64,000 nt of DNA from Paenibacillus brasilensis (GCF_009363115.1 NZ_CP045298.1:3283501-3347500), one strand, 5' to 3'. Shown: positions 7,591 to 15,947, counted from the stretch's first letter. Numbers and translations: made by a program. The notes: a model not told the origin generated them from the sequence alone.

Positions 7591-8796
7591 TGGCTGTGTC
7601 TCTGCTGCCGCTTCAGTATGAGCCGTTTTGCGATCCATGATGTAGCTGACCAGCATAAGAAGCAGGCCGCCGACGGTGATCAGAGATGCCACCCATGGGA
7701 TAGCAGCCAGCCCCATTTGATTAATAACAACTCCACCGATAAAAGCGCCACCTGCATTACCCAGATTCAAAGCGGAATGGCTGGAGGTGGAGGAGAGCAA
7801 AGGAGCTTCATAGGCCAGGTTCATGATGCGAACCTGAATCCCGGGCATGATGCCGAACGCGGCAATTCCCCAGATAAAGACAGTGATGACAGCGAGTACC
7901 TTGCTTTGAAGCGTAAACGTCAGAATAGCCAAAATAATGGCCAGTACAGCGTAGTTTGCAATCAAGGACGGCAGCAGCTTCCAATCTGCGAGCTTGCCGC
8001 CAACGATGTTGCCGATGGTTACACCGAGTCCAAACAGGACGAGAATCCACGTAATGCTGTGCTCGGCAAAGCCACTAATGTCGGTAAGCAGAGGCGTGAT
8101 GTACGTAAAGACAGAGAACAGGCTCCCACAGCCGATAGCCCCTGTGAGCAGCATTAGCAGCACCTTTGGATTAAACAGACTTCGGACTTCCTGTTTGAGA
8201 CTGGAAGGCTTGTCCTGCTGAATAACCGGGATATAACGAATGATGCCCAAAAGAGAAATGAGGCCGATCACGACAATGGCTCCGAACGAAGCTCGCCAGC
8301 CGAGCTGTTGCCCAATAAAGGTACCAAACGGCACGCCGATAATGTTCGCTACAGTCAATCCGGTCAGTACCATAGAAATGGCACCAGCCCGCTTGTCAGG
8401 ACGAACCAGTCTGGCGGCGATCATGGAACCGGCGCCCAAAAAGGTTCCGTGTGATAACGCGGTAGCCATGCGGGCCACAATGAGAAGCTCGTAGTTGGGG
8501 GCAACGACGGAGAACAGATTGCCTAAAATAAATATGGCCATTAGCAGGCAAAGCAGTTTTTTTTGCGGCACCTTGTGAGTTAATACGGTAAGCACAGGTG
8601 CGCCAATGGCTACGCCCAGCGCGTAACTGGTAATAAGCTGCCCGGCTTGTGGAATTGTAACATGAAGATCATGGGCTACATTGGGCAGAAGTCCCATAAT
8701 GACAAATTCGGTCATCCCGATGGCGAAGGCGCCAAGTGTCAGCCATAGCAAGGAGGGGGGAAAGCGATTAGCTGTCATATGTTCTTGAGTACTCAT
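7588..8796 (-). CDS. MFS transporter, DHA1 family (AraJ/YdhP-like exporter)
   Basis: A 402-residue integral membrane protein with 12 predicted helices. The first helix carries LGAFAIGMTEFVIMGLLP, a signature of the AraJ/YdhP/NepI branch of drug-proton antiporters, and motif C-like glycine-rich sequence occurs in helix 5 (LTGLTVANIIGVPFGTFIG). A long central loop (about residues 190-215) separates the two halves. Substrates in this branch include sugars, purine nucleosides and drugs, so none is assigned. ATG 8796 has AGGAGGATA at an ideal distance. It is divergent from the cysteine synthase gene at 8983. Confidence 0.85.
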   Translation of the reverse strand: MSTQEHMTANRFPPSLLWLTLGAFAIGMTEFVIMGLLPNVAHDLHVTIPQAGQLITSYALGVAIGAPVLTVLTHKVPQKKLLCLLMAIFILGNLFSVVAPNYELLIVARMATALSHGTFLGAGSMIAARLVRPDKRAGAISMVLTGLTVANIIGVPFGTFIGQQLGWRASFGAIVVIGLISLLGIIRYIPVIQQDKPSSLKQEVRSLFNPKVLLMLLTGAIGCGSLFSVFTYITPLLTDISGFAEHSITWILVLFGLGVTIGNIVGGKLADWKLLPSLIANYAVLAIILAILTFTLQSKVLAVITVFIWGIAAFGIMPGIQVRIMNLAYEAPLLSSTSSHSALNLGNAGGAFIGGVVINQMGLAAIPWVASLITVGGLLLMLVSYIMDRKTAHTEAAAETQP

Positions 8797-8982
8797 AAGT
8801 TTCTTGTATCCTCCTGAAAAAATAGTAATGCGAGTATATCATTACAGTCGATATCTGACGACCCATTTTGCAAGAATTTTACATACTAAATAGATAAGAT
8901 TTATATAAATTACAAAGGCGGCGGTAGGAAGCAGCTAATTATGTTATTTTGTTAGTAGGGAACACTCGAGGAGGGAACAACG

Positions 8983-9906
8983 ATGACACTTAAAGTGGTA
9001 CATCATATTACTGATTTAATTGGAGATACACCTTGTGTAAGGTTGCAACGGCTCACAGGGCCGCAGGATGCAGAGGTGTATGTAAAGCTGGAATATTTTA
9101 ATCCAAGCGGCAGTGTCAAGGATCGGGCGGCAGGCAACCTGATTGCCGAGGCTGAAAAGGCGGGGCATCTACAGCCGGGAGGCACCATTATTGAGCCAAC
9201 CAGCGGCAATACGGGTATCGGACTTGCGATGAATGCAGCTGCGCGAGGCTACCGTGCGATTCTGGTGATGCCGTCGAATATGACGAGGGAACGAATCAAT
9301 ATTTTAAAAGCATACGGGGCTGAGGTTGTGCTGACCCCGGCAGAGGAACGAATGCCCGGCGCGATCCGCAAGGCGCTCGAATTGGGGGCTGAAATTGAGG
9401 GAAGCTTTATCCCGCATCAATTTGAAAATGAGGCTAACCCGGATATTCACCGTACAACGACGGCACTTGAAATTTTGGAGCAGACGGAAGGAAGGCTGGA
9501 TGTGTTCGTCGCTTCTTCGGGAACGGGCGGTACGATTACGGGAACGGGTGAGGTGCTGCGCCAGCATTTGCCGGATCTGCGGGTTGTCGTGGTAGAGCCG
9601 AAGGGTTCGCCAGTGCTGTCCGGGGGAAAACCCGGTCCACATAAGCTGGTTGGCACCAGTCCGGGATTTATTCCTGACGTACTGAATACGAAGGTTTATG
9701 ATGAAATCGTACAGGTTTCCGATGAGGATGCGATTGCAATGACCCGGGCGATTGCTGCCGAGGAAGGGATTCTCGTGGGGCCCTCCAGTGGAGCTACGAT
9801 TTGGACGGCCATACAGGAAGCCCGGCGCTTGGGAGCGGGCAAACGGGTGCTTTGTATTGCGCCAGACACTGGAGAGCGTTATTTGAGCATGGGGATATTC
9901 GGATAA
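8983..9906 (+). CDS. Cysteine synthase (O-acetylserine sulfhydrylase family)
   Basis: A 307-residue PLP enzyme of fold type II. The PLP lysine is K46 in SGSVKDRAA, the substrate loop is PTSGNTGIGLA, and the phosphate-binding loop is SSGTGGTITGTG. The C-terminal GPSSGATIW is conserved. The combination is typical of CysK/CysM, which make cysteine from O-acetylserine and sulfide. The family's usual KIQGIGAGFVP segment is replaced by a HKLVGTSPGFIP variant, so it may prefer a different nucleophile or acyl group, and a specific symbol is withheld. The start follows GAGGAGGGAAC. An aldo/keto reductase gene follows after 48 bases, probably in the same transcript. Confidence 0.88.
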   Translation: MTLKVVHHITDLIGDTPCVRLQRLTGPQDAEVYVKLEYFNPSGSVKDRAAGNLIAEAEKAGHLQPGGTIIEPTSGNTGIGLAMNAAARGYRAILVMPSNMTRERINILKAYGAEVVLTPAEERMPGAIRKALELGAEIEGSFIPHQFENEANPDIHRTTTALEILEQTEGRLDVFVASSGTGGTITGTGEVLRQHLPDLRVVVVEPKGSPVLSGGKPGPHKLVGTSPGFIPDVLNTKVYDEIVQVSDEDAIAMTRAIAAEEGILVGPSSGATIWTAIQEARRLGAGKRVLCIAPDTGERYLSMGIFG

Positions 9907-9954
9907 AAAGGCTTCATGACGCAAATATTTTTTGGGGGTTGAAGGAGGAGCAGT

Positions 9955-10932
9955 ATGAAGATTATGCCTTTACAGAAACGTGGAATTTCTGATAGTCGTC
10001 TGGTGCTTGGTTGTATGCCTTTTGGTGGAGAATGGAGTCATGCCCCGTATACGCAGGAGCATATCATCGAAGCTGAAAGAGCCATAGAAGCGGCACGTTC
10101 CATCGGAATTACAATGTTCGATCATGCGGACATTTACCGTATGGGGAAAGCGGAAGAAATTTTCGGCCGGATTTTAAAGGGACAACCCGCTTTGCGTGAA
10201 CAAATCGTAATTCAGTCCAAATGCGGGATTTTCCTGCCGGATGGTACACTCTCGGGTCGCTTTGACTTCTCATACGCTCATATTATGGAGTCCGTGGATG
10301 GCATCTTGAAGCGTTTGGGAACTGAGTACTTGGACATTCTGCTGCTGCACCGTCCCGATCCGCTGGTAGAACCGGAGGAAGTAGCAGAGGCGTTCGGCAA
10401 GCTCAAGGCGTCCGGCAAAGTCCGGCATTTTGGCGTTTCCAATATGAATGTAAGCCAGATTCGTTTTTTGGAGCGCAGCCTGACGGAGCCATTGGTCGTT
10501 AATCAGTTGGAGATGAGCCTAACACATCTGCATTTTGTAGATCAGACCGTGCATGTGAATCAGCAGGCGGGGACGAATGTACATTTTGGCGAAGGCTTGC
10601 TGGAATATTGCCAAACAGAGGATATTCAGCTTCAAGCGTGGGGACCGCTGGCACAGGGACGTTTTAGCGGAGGACCTTTGGACGGAGAGCCTGAGCATGT
10701 TCGCAAGACGGCAGAGCTGGTGCAAAAGCTGGCTACTGAAAAGGAAACGACATGTGAAGCTATCGTCCTGGGCTGGCTTATGAAGCATCCGGCACGGATT
10801 CAGCCCGTTATTGGCAGCGCCAATCCTGAACGAATCAGGGCGTGTCAGGATGCGGAACGTCAGAGCGAGCTAATGACCCGTGAGGAATGGTATGAATTGT
10901 ACGTCAGCGCACGCGGACAAGCCTTGCCGTAA
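9955..10932 (+). CDS. Aldo/keto reductase (YdhF-like)
   Basis: A 325-residue NADPH-dependent carbonyl reductase of the AKR superfamily. The catalytic tetrad is visible as D56 and Y61 in MFDHADIYR, K89 in SKCG, and H132 in LLLHRPDPL. The C-terminal phosphate-binding element is in PVIGSANPERI. The protein resembles E. coli YdhF; the physiological carbonyl is unknown. ATG 9955 has GAAGGAGGAG directly upstream. It follows the cysteine synthase gene by 48 bases and ends at a strong hairpin. Confidence 0.9.
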   Translation: MKIMPLQKRGISDSRLVLGCMPFGGEWSHAPYTQEHIIEAERAIEAARSIGITMFDHADIYRMGKAEEIFGRILKGQPALREQIVIQSKCGIFLPDGTLSGRFDFSYAHIMESVDGILKRLGTEYLDILLLHRPDPLVEPEEVAEAFGKLKASGKVRHFGVSNMNVSQIRFLERSLTEPLVVNQLEMSLTHLHFVDQTVHVNQQAGTNVHFGEGLLEYCQTEDIQLQAWGPLAQGRFSGGPLDGEPEHVRKTAELVQKLATEKETTCEAIVLGWLMKHPARIQPVIGSANPERIRACQDAERQSELMTREEWYELYVSARGQALP

Positions 10933-10935
10933 CTC

Positions 10936-10988
10936 GTAAAAAGGCCCTTCCTTTGTCTAATAAACGGACGAGGAAGGGTCTTTTTACG
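10936..10988. terminator. Bidirectional terminator after the aldo/keto reductase gene
   Basis: TAAAAAGGCCCTTCCT pairs with AGGAAGGGTCTTTTTA. The loop is about 18 bases. It also serves the converging WYL-family gene. Confidence 0.85.
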
Positions 10989-11019
10989 TGTGGATACATC
11001 CTGTATTTTCTCAATAGAG

Positions 11020-11820
11020 CTATTCCTCTTCGTACCGTGCGAGGGCCTTGGTGATTGTTTCTTTCATACGGGAAATCAGTCGGTCGCCCTGAACGACCTT
11101 GACACGTTTGCCGAGGAAACGGATTTTGGATAGCACGTATTCACATTCATCAGCCTGAAAAGTGAGCGTAATACGATAGGTATCTATTTCCTGAACATAT
11201 TCAACCTCTTTTTCAAAACAGGAAAAAGCATATAAAATACGGGACATTTCCGCGTTGTATATAGGAATAATTTCAATGATGCCCTTTTCCTTGCGTGACT
11301 CCAGAATACCGAGTATACGCTGGGTGAATTTCTGCGCCTCTTCAGGGGAAAGCTCCTCTGTGGTGACGGTTACGATATTGGACAGCTTGGTGGACATCAG
11401 CGCCCGGTGTCGGCGGTTATACCATAGCAGGCTCCATTCCTTCTTGACCATGGAAAACTCCAGCTTATATGGGAAACCGGGCATTCGCTCATGCATACAC
11501 CCGTTACGCAGTCGGTAGCTCATACTGATGCCTGAACGGGACCGCAGGAGGGGACGCAATACACGCAGGAGCGGATGGTAGACGGAGGTAGCCGAGCTGC
11601 CTGCCTTTTCCTTCAAGCTCCCATCGGCCTCCAGCAGTTCATCGTCTGCCAGCATTAACCGAAGCTTATCCAGCGTCGAAGGGGTGAAAGCCTCTACCGC
11701 CGCCGCGTCTGCCAGCATGGATTGGAGCCAGACCCTTTCCTGCGAGGTGGTGGCAAAAGCACCTGATTCATCCAGTCGTGAGACGATCTGATAGTTAAAT
11801 ATTTTCTCAAACAGGCTCAT
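11020..11820 (-). CDS. WYL-type regulatory protein, second of a pair
   Basis: A 266-residue protein beginning MSLFEKIFNYQ. It lacks an obvious N-terminal winged helix. Its middle (WSLLWYNRRHRALMSTKLSNI) fits the WYL-type Sm-like fold, and the C-terminal third (YRITLTFQADECEYVLSKI, KRVKVVQGDRLI) resembles the extension that follows WYL domains. The start at 11820 is chosen because the preceding frame lies inside the upstream gene; the two genes overlap by 14 bases. AAGGAG is present but about 13 bases away. Such tandem WYL proteins probably act together, one with and one without a DNA-binding head. The ligand, possibly a nucleic acid or nucleotide, is unknown. Confidence 0.65.
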   Translation of the reverse strand: MSLFEKIFNYQIVSRLDESGAFATTSQERVWLQSMLADAAAVEAFTPSTLDKLRLMLADDELLEADGSLKEKAGSSATSVYHPLLRVLRPLLRSRSGISMSYRLRNGCMHERMPGFPYKLEFSMVKKEWSLLWYNRRHRALMSTKLSNIVTVTTEELSPEEAQKFTQRILGILESRKEKGIIEIIPIYNAEMSRILYAFSCFEKEVEYVQEIDTYRITLTFQADECEYVLSKIRFLGKRVKVVQGDRLISRMKETITKALARYEEE

Positions 11821-13120
11821 AATAGGCTTGCAGCTCCTTCCATTCCTGCCTGAATTCCTTGCGCAGCCGCTCTGGCTCCAATACTTCACAGCTTGATCCG
11901 AAGCTGCGAATCCATGGTTTAATCTCGGTAATACCGTTTACTATAATTTCATAGATAAAGGATTCGCTTTCTTCCTCCGTAATCGTACCCCATTGTCCCT
12001 GTAACAGCACACGTTCCCGAATAAAATTGCGCTTCGCACCCTCAGGATTAAAAAAGCGCACCCGAACCTTCACAGCGCGTCCAGTATCCACAAGCCAGCT
12101 ATACCGCATTTTTTCTTCCAACACCGCCAGCAGGTCGGCAAAATGCTGCTCAGGCACGGGCTTCCCCTCCACCAGTTGCGTCATGCCTTCCAAGCGGAAC
12201 TTCATGATTCCTTTGCCGCCCACGTGCCCCAGCACGTACCAGCGCCCATATTGATGATCATAGATGACCTGCAGGGGCAGGATCGTATGCTTCTGACCTT
12301 CCGTCTCCTTTTCAAACAGCGGATTGGTATTCTGTGACCCGTACATGCTGCGTTTGGTCGTCGAAAAATATAAAAAGCTCACATAGCGCCGTTGCCGAAT
12401 GGCATGCAAGAGCGGGTGAATATGGGCCTCGTCCAGAATGCGTGAGTAGTAGTGATACTTGTATAAAAAAGGTTCCGCCATATCTCGATCTCCGTCTTGA
12501 CGGCGCATCGTTTTTTTTAAATGATCTCGCAACAGGTATCCCTGCACAGAGGGAAGCTGAGTGTTGGCCATAATGTCTACAAAGTCATATAAGTCCAGTA
12601 ATTCCTCATTCGTCAGCCCTGTGAGCAGATCATTGCGGACAGCATAGCGGTAAGGTCTGCCACCCGGCTCCTTGCGAACTACGCCGACTTCGACCAGGTA
12701 TTTCAGGTCCGAGCGGATGGTTTTTTCATCCGGCAGCGTACTGTCGGGAGCCAGTCCGTCACAGCAGGCATTCAGCAGCTCCATGGTGGTCAGGGGCTGT
12801 GATTGTAGTGCTGTCAGCAGTAAAGCCAAACGGGCGCTTTCCGATTCCTTGAGTGATTTGGCTCGAAACAGGAATAACAGTAATGGATCAGCGGATTCAT
12901 AATAATTAAAGCGCAGCATCTCATTAAAATCATGCCCCTGCTCTGCCGGTAGCTGCTGCTGCACGGATTGGACGATTTCCTTGAGCCGCCGGATCGTCTT
13001 ATCGAAGGTATGTATCGAAATGCCCAGTCTGTCTGCAAATTGCTGCCGATTGTAAGCACCGCTTGTTAATGTCAGCAGGCGCAGAAATTGAATTTCTTTA
13101 TCAAAGCTCTCTTTCGCCAT
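11807..13120 (-). CDS. WYL-domain transcriptional regulator with N-terminal HTH
   Basis: A 437-residue regulator beginning MAKESFDKE. Residues about 5-50 form an HTH (YNRQQFADRLGISIHTFDKTIRRL). A second helical DNA-binding-like region follows (DEKTIRSDLKYLVEVGVVRKEPGG). The WYL domain (roughly 230-320) includes RYVSFLYFST and PLQVIYDHQYGRWYVLGH, and a C-terminal extension follows (VKVRVRFFNPEGAKRNF, WGTITEEES). Start ATG 13120 has GGGGAA at a normal distance; an in-frame upstream ATG at 13159 would lack one. It is transcribed divergently from the small gene at 13355 and the nucleotidyltransferase at 13579, so it may control them. WYL regulators commonly govern DNA- or RNA-damage and defence genes. 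Confidence 0.8.
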   Translation of the reverse strand: MAKESFDKEIQFLRLLTLTSGAYNRQQFADRLGISIHTFDKTIRRLKEIVQSVQQQLPAEQGHDFNEMLRFNYYESADPLLLFLFRAKSLKESESARLALLLTALQSQPLTTMELLNACCDGLAPDSTLPDEKTIRSDLKYLVEVGVVRKEPGGRPYRYAVRNDLLTGLTNEELLDLYDFVDIMANTQLPSVQGYLLRDHLKKTMRRQDGDRDMAEPFLYKYHYYSRILDEAHIHPLLHAIRQRRYVSFLYFSTTKRSMYGSQNTNPLFEKETEGQKHTILPLQVIYDHQYGRWYVLGHVGGKGIMKFRLEGMTQLVEGKPVPEQHFADLLAVLEEKMRYSWLVDTGRAVKVRVRFFNPEGAKRNFIRERVLLQGQWGTITEEESESFIYEIIVNGITEIKPWIRSFGSSCEVLEPERLRKEFRQEWKELQAYYEPV

Positions 13121-13354
13121 GGTGAATTCCCCATTTCTGTTGCCGTTCTGCGAAAACAAGTATCCCTTTATTTTAACAGGGAAGGGAAGCAGGAAAAAGG
13201 AAATTTATTCATCCTTGTAATACTTTCACCATGTTCACGACTTGCAAAATCAAGGATCATAGGGATACAAGGTAACCATGATGAGCAAGAAGCAACACAT
13301 AACAGAAAGGTGATGCAGCATGTTTGGAAGAATCAAAAACAAGGCGTAATATCC

Positions 13355-13576
13355 ATGAATTATGAGTATGCTGCCCCTGCTGATTTGCCGGGCTTGGGAC
13401 CAGAGTATAAAGCGCATCAATGTCTGGGTATGCTGTTGCAAATATTGTTTTCTTACGAAGGAGTAGGCGAACAGCTCGTTGCAACGGGACTTTGGAGTCC
13501 AGTGATCTCCTCCAATCGGTATGCAGCGCTTCATGTACTCAAGGTATGGGATACGTTGAAATATATGGGGGGATAA
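13355..13576 (+). CDS. Small conserved-looking protein, possibly a 3' remnant
   Basis: The frame encodes 73 residues from ATG 13355, or 87 from ATG 13313. The segment GPEYKAHQCLGMLLQILFSYEGVGEQLVATGLWS is protein-like and looks like an amphipathic, HEAT-type helical tail. Similar G-P-x-AH-x-LG strings are, in my recollection, found near the end of larger uncharacterised proteins, so this may be the tail of a deleted gene. ATG 13313 has AAAGGTG too close; 13355 has no clear site. It sits two bases upstream of the nucleotidyltransferase start and would be co-transcribed. No function is proposed. Confidence 0.45.
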   Translation: MNYEYAAPADLPGLGPEYKAHQCLGMLLQILFSYEGVGEQLVATGLWSPVISSNRYAALHVLKVWDTLKYMGG

Positions 13577-13578
13577 GC

Positions 13579-14397
13579 ATGAGCGATATGAAACGGAAGC
13601 ACGATTTAATCAAGCCGGACATGCGCGCAACGATTTTGCGTGAGCTGCGAGCCTTGGAGCAGAAGGAGCAGGTGCGTATTGTATATGCCTGTGAGTCAGG
13701 CAGTCGGGCATGGGGATTTCCTTCACAGGACAGTGACTATGATGTGCGTTTTATCTATGTAAGGCCGATGGAATGGTATTTGTCCATTTTTGACAAACGG
13801 GATGTGATTGAGCGTCCGATCAGTGATTTGCTGGATATGAACGGCTGGGATTTGAAAAAGGCGCTTAGTTTGTTTCGCAAGTCCAATCCGCCCTTGCTGG
13901 AATGGCTGCAATCCCCGATTCCCTACCTGGAGCAATATTCGGTGGCTGATCAGATTCGTGCTATATCGCCGCTAACCTTCTCTTCCAAGTCCTGTATGTA
14001 TCACTATCTGAATATGGCACGGGGGAACTACCGGGATTATTTGCAGGGAGAACAGGTGAGGATCAAAAAGTATTTTTATGTACTGCGCCCGCTGCTGGCT
14101 TGCGGCTGGATTGAACGGTATAACAGCATGCCTCCGCTGGAATTTGAAACGCTGCTGGAGGCATTAATTCCCTCAGATACAGAGCTTTATCAGGTCATTG
14201 GGCATTTGCTGGAGCGTAAAAAGGCGGGCGAGGAACTTGATATTGAGCCACAGCTTTTGGTGTTGAATGATTTTATACAGCAGCAAATTGCTTATTTTGA
14301 ACAGACAGCACCTTTGCTCCGGCATATGGAGGGGGAGCGTGATCAGCAGCTGGATGATTTGTTCCGCGCTGCGGTAAAGGAAGTATGGGAAGCATAA
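13579..14397 (+). CDS. RlaP/YcgL-type nucleotidyltransferase
   Basis: A 272-residue protein of the DNA polymerase beta-like nucleotidyltransferase superfamily. The active-site pattern is GSRAWGFPSQDSDYDVRFIY (about residues 41-60), with Gly-Ser followed by the two metal-binding Asp residues. The family (RlaP, represented by B. subtilis YcgL) has been linked by gene neighbourhood to RNA repair ligases, but no ligase or Rtc gene is seen here. The C-terminal half is helical (RIKKYFYVLRPLLACGW). ATG 13579 is preceded by GGGGGG. Neighbours are two divergent WYL regulators, a context consistent with a stress-controlled nucleotide-transfer activity. The substrate is unknown. Confidence 0.8.
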   Translation: MSDMKRKHDLIKPDMRATILRELRALEQKEQVRIVYACESGSRAWGFPSQDSDYDVRFIYVRPMEWYLSIFDKRDVIERPISDLLDMNGWDLKKALSLFRKSNPPLLEWLQSPIPYLEQYSVADQIRAISPLTFSSKSCMYHYLNMARGNYRDYLQGEQVRIKKYFYVLRPLLACGWIERYNSMPPLEFETLLEALIPSDTELYQVIGHLLERKKAGEELDIEPQLLVLNDFIQQQIAYFEQTAPLLRHMEGERDQQLDDLFRAAVKEVWEA

Positions 14398-14429
14398 GCG
14401 GGGGAGGGAGGAAGGGGAGTAGGCAGCAC

Positions 14430-14585
14430 AGGATAGGAATGGTCGCTTTTGACTCCCTCCACAGCGGCAGAAACGTGACTCCATAATACCTGTCCTGCAT
14501 ATTCAAATGCTTCTGCTGCTATCTCGTCTTTATTGGCAAAGTTCCGATATATTCCTCCCTTGGTTAACCCCGTTTCAGCCGGTAT
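14430..14585 (-). pseudogene. TetR-family regulator fragment
   Basis: On the minus strand, AETGLTKGGIYRNFANKDE is the recognition-helix region of a TetR HTH, followed by a helix AAEAFEYAGQVLWSHVS. Everything before the second HTH helix and nearly all the ligand domain are missing. The reading peters out toward 14430 beside the nucleotidyltransferase stop. The fragment's truncated 5' end abuts a DJ-1 remnant on the other strand. Confidence 0.7.
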
Positions 14586-14754
14586 TGACATGGGGTTGCA
14601 GATCGTTGCTTGGGAATGTGGGGATGATTATGCGAAGCTGGTTCAGCTCGCAACAGAATATGATCCGTAACCTCCCTTCAACTGCGGTTCCCTGCTAAAG
14701 GCTCCTTCTGATATTATTGAGAAAACAAAGCTGCTTTTTGCCACATCCATCTGA
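14572..14754 (+). pseudogene. 3' fragment of a DJ-1/PfpI-family protein
   Basis: In the frame starting at 14572 the sequence reads VSAGIDMGLQIVAWECG, then VQLATEYDP, a TAA stop at 14668-14670, and PPFNCGSLLKAP, ending at 14752-14754. The order TaGiDMgL ... VQL..EYDPxPPF..GS..KAP is the C-terminal part of DJ-1/PfpI proteins of the isonitrile hydratase type. The N-terminal two thirds with the nucleophile cysteine are gone, and the internal stop confirms decay. Confidence 0.65.
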
Positions 14755-14767
14755 GGAGGTATGTAAG

Positions 14768-15430
14768 CTGAGCAAAAAAAGGTTTCAAGGTTCCCCAATA
14801 AGATACATTTACCCGGCCATACTGATTTTTATCATGATATATATTATTTACACGCTGATTGGCAATTTGGTTATGGATTCGCAATCCACAGCTTTTCTCA
14901 GTCATAAAACAGACCTGAGGGATTCCTTTAGGCTGCCAGTTTGGTTAAGTGTCATGTATGTGCATGTGGTCTTTGCTTGCTTGGCGATGCTGACCGGAGC
15001 CATAAATTTCTCTGGAAGAATATTAACAAATAACCGTAAGCTCCACCGATTCAATGGATATGTCTATATCATTTCTGTATTCATCGTGACACTTTCGTCA
15101 GGTTATATGGCACCTCACTCTACGGGAGGAAAAATCGTAAGTATAGCCTTTAATATGGTGAATTTATTTTGGCCTGCGATGACGATTATCGCATTAATTC
15201 AAGTTAGAAGAAAACAGTTCAACAAGCACCGAAAATGGATGATACGAAGCTATTTATTCTGCTTCACCAATTTGTTCATTCATTTGATTACTTTTGTGTG
15301 CAATAACGGTTTAGGTATGATTTATGTAACCAGTTATACAATCGGAGTTTATGGAGCGATTGTGCTGAATTTTATTATAGCTGAATACATCATTCGGTTT
15401 ATTTTTAGGAAGACAGTGAACATTCAGTAA
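14768..15430 (+). CDS. DUF2306-family membrane protein (probable CTG start)
   Basis: A 220-residue membrane protein with about six hydrophobic helices. The first is at residues 12-30 (IYPAILIFIMIYIIYTLIG), with others around PVWLSVMYVHVVFACLAML, YIISVFIVTLSSGY, FNMVNLFWPAMTIIALI and the C-terminal pair. The loop NNRKLHRFNGYVYI, with conserved His, and FNKHRKWMIRSY are typical of DUF2306. Function is unknown; a heme or quinone role has been suggested for relatives. The only codon with a good ribosome site is CTG 14768, eight bases after GAGGAGG. The alternative TTG 14717 lies inside the DJ-1 remnant without a site. No promoter was recognised. Confidence 0.72.
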   Translation: MSKKRFQGSPIRYIYPAILIFIMIYIIYTLIGNLVMDSQSTAFLSHKTDLRDSFRLPVWLSVMYVHVVFACLAMLTGAINFSGRILTNNRKLHRFNGYVYIISVFIVTLSSGYMAPHSTGGKIVSIAFNMVNLFWPAMTIIALIQVRRKQFNKHRKWMIRSYLFCFTNLFIHLITFVCNNGLGMIYVTSYTIGVYGAIVLNFIIAEYIIRFIFRKTVNIQ

Positions 15431-15487
15431 GCATTTGTCGATCGACAGATCCAAAAAAAGGGTTCAGGTTATTCCTTCAAAATAAGA

Positions 15488-15516
15488 TTGTCAAAGTGAT
15501 AGATGTGGTGTACATT
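15488..15516 (+). promoter_or_regulatory. Promoter of the TPP-regulated ykoEDC leader
   Basis: TTGTCA (15488-15493), a 17-base spacer and TACATT (15511-15516) lie about 20 bases before the riboswitch. The -10 match is moderate. Confidence 0.45.
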
Positions 15517-15534
15517 ATAGTGAATTAAAAAGCA

Positions 15535-15625
15535 TTGTCGGGAGCTTGAGAAAGTCAGGCTGAGAGGGTGGCCCCTGCCGCCGACCGTGAAATCTGATCT
15601 GGGTAATGCCAGCGTAGAGAAACTT
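15535..15625 (+). ncRNA. TPP riboswitch (THI element)
   Basis: The conserved parts appear in order: a GTCGGGAGCTT 5' helix strand, CTGAGA in the pyrimidine-sensing loop (15560-15565), a variable helix with GGTGGCCCC, then CTGATCTGGGTAATGCCAGCG (from 15594), which forms the pyrophosphate-sensing arm, and a closing GTAGAGAAAC. The downstream genes are ykoE, ykoD and ykoC, the expected TPP-controlled thiamine-precursor transporter. Confidence 0.92.
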
Positions 15626-15722
15626 AGAGCACTATACAAATAACAGGAATAACCGCGTGTATTGTGGGCTTGTCGTTGAATTCAATTCATGTCATATAAC
15701 AACTGAGTAGCTGCGGATCTGT

Positions 15723-15755
15723 AAAATGCTGCAGACGAGCAGGGAGCATTTTGTT
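15723..15755 (+). terminator. Possible early terminator in the TPP leader
   Basis: AAAATGCT (15723-15730) pairs with AGCATTTT (15745-15752), followed by a short T-rich stretch. It lies between the riboswitch and the stronger hairpin at 15862 and may be part of the expression platform. Confidence 0.4.
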
Positions 15756-15861
15756 CTGCCCCTGACTTTGGCTTGGTTGCAGTGCAGTAGCTTAGACTAC
15801 AGTTATATGAGACATATCGACAAGTGATGTTTTGTATGGTGATCACCTTATGACTGCGCAT

Positions 15862-15902
15862 AAAGCTTGCCTGGAGATTCAGCTCCGGACAGGCTTTTTT
15901 TT
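15862..15902 (+). terminator. Terminator upstream of ykoE, likely riboswitch-controlled
   Basis: AAAGCTTGCCTGGAG pairs imperfectly with CTCCGGACAGGCTT and is followed by eight T residues. It lies between the riboswitch and ykoE, the arrangement for premature termination when TPP is abundant. The aptamer ends about 235 bases upstream, which is unusually far. Confidence 0.75.
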
Positions 15903-15947
15903 ATGGCCAAGAGGCCTATTTTAAGGGAAAAGGGGAGTATATCATCA

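Noticed and set aside
7567..8157. A 196-codon plus-strand frame opposite the MFS transporter.
   Set aside because: It reads low-complexity N/Q/D-rich sequence with no family match and lies on the antisense of a clear 12-helix transporter gene.
9304..9924. A 206-codon minus-strand frame opposite the cysteine synthase gene.
   Set aside because: The plus strand encodes a textbook PLP enzyme; the antisense frame is Arg/His-rich shadow sequence.
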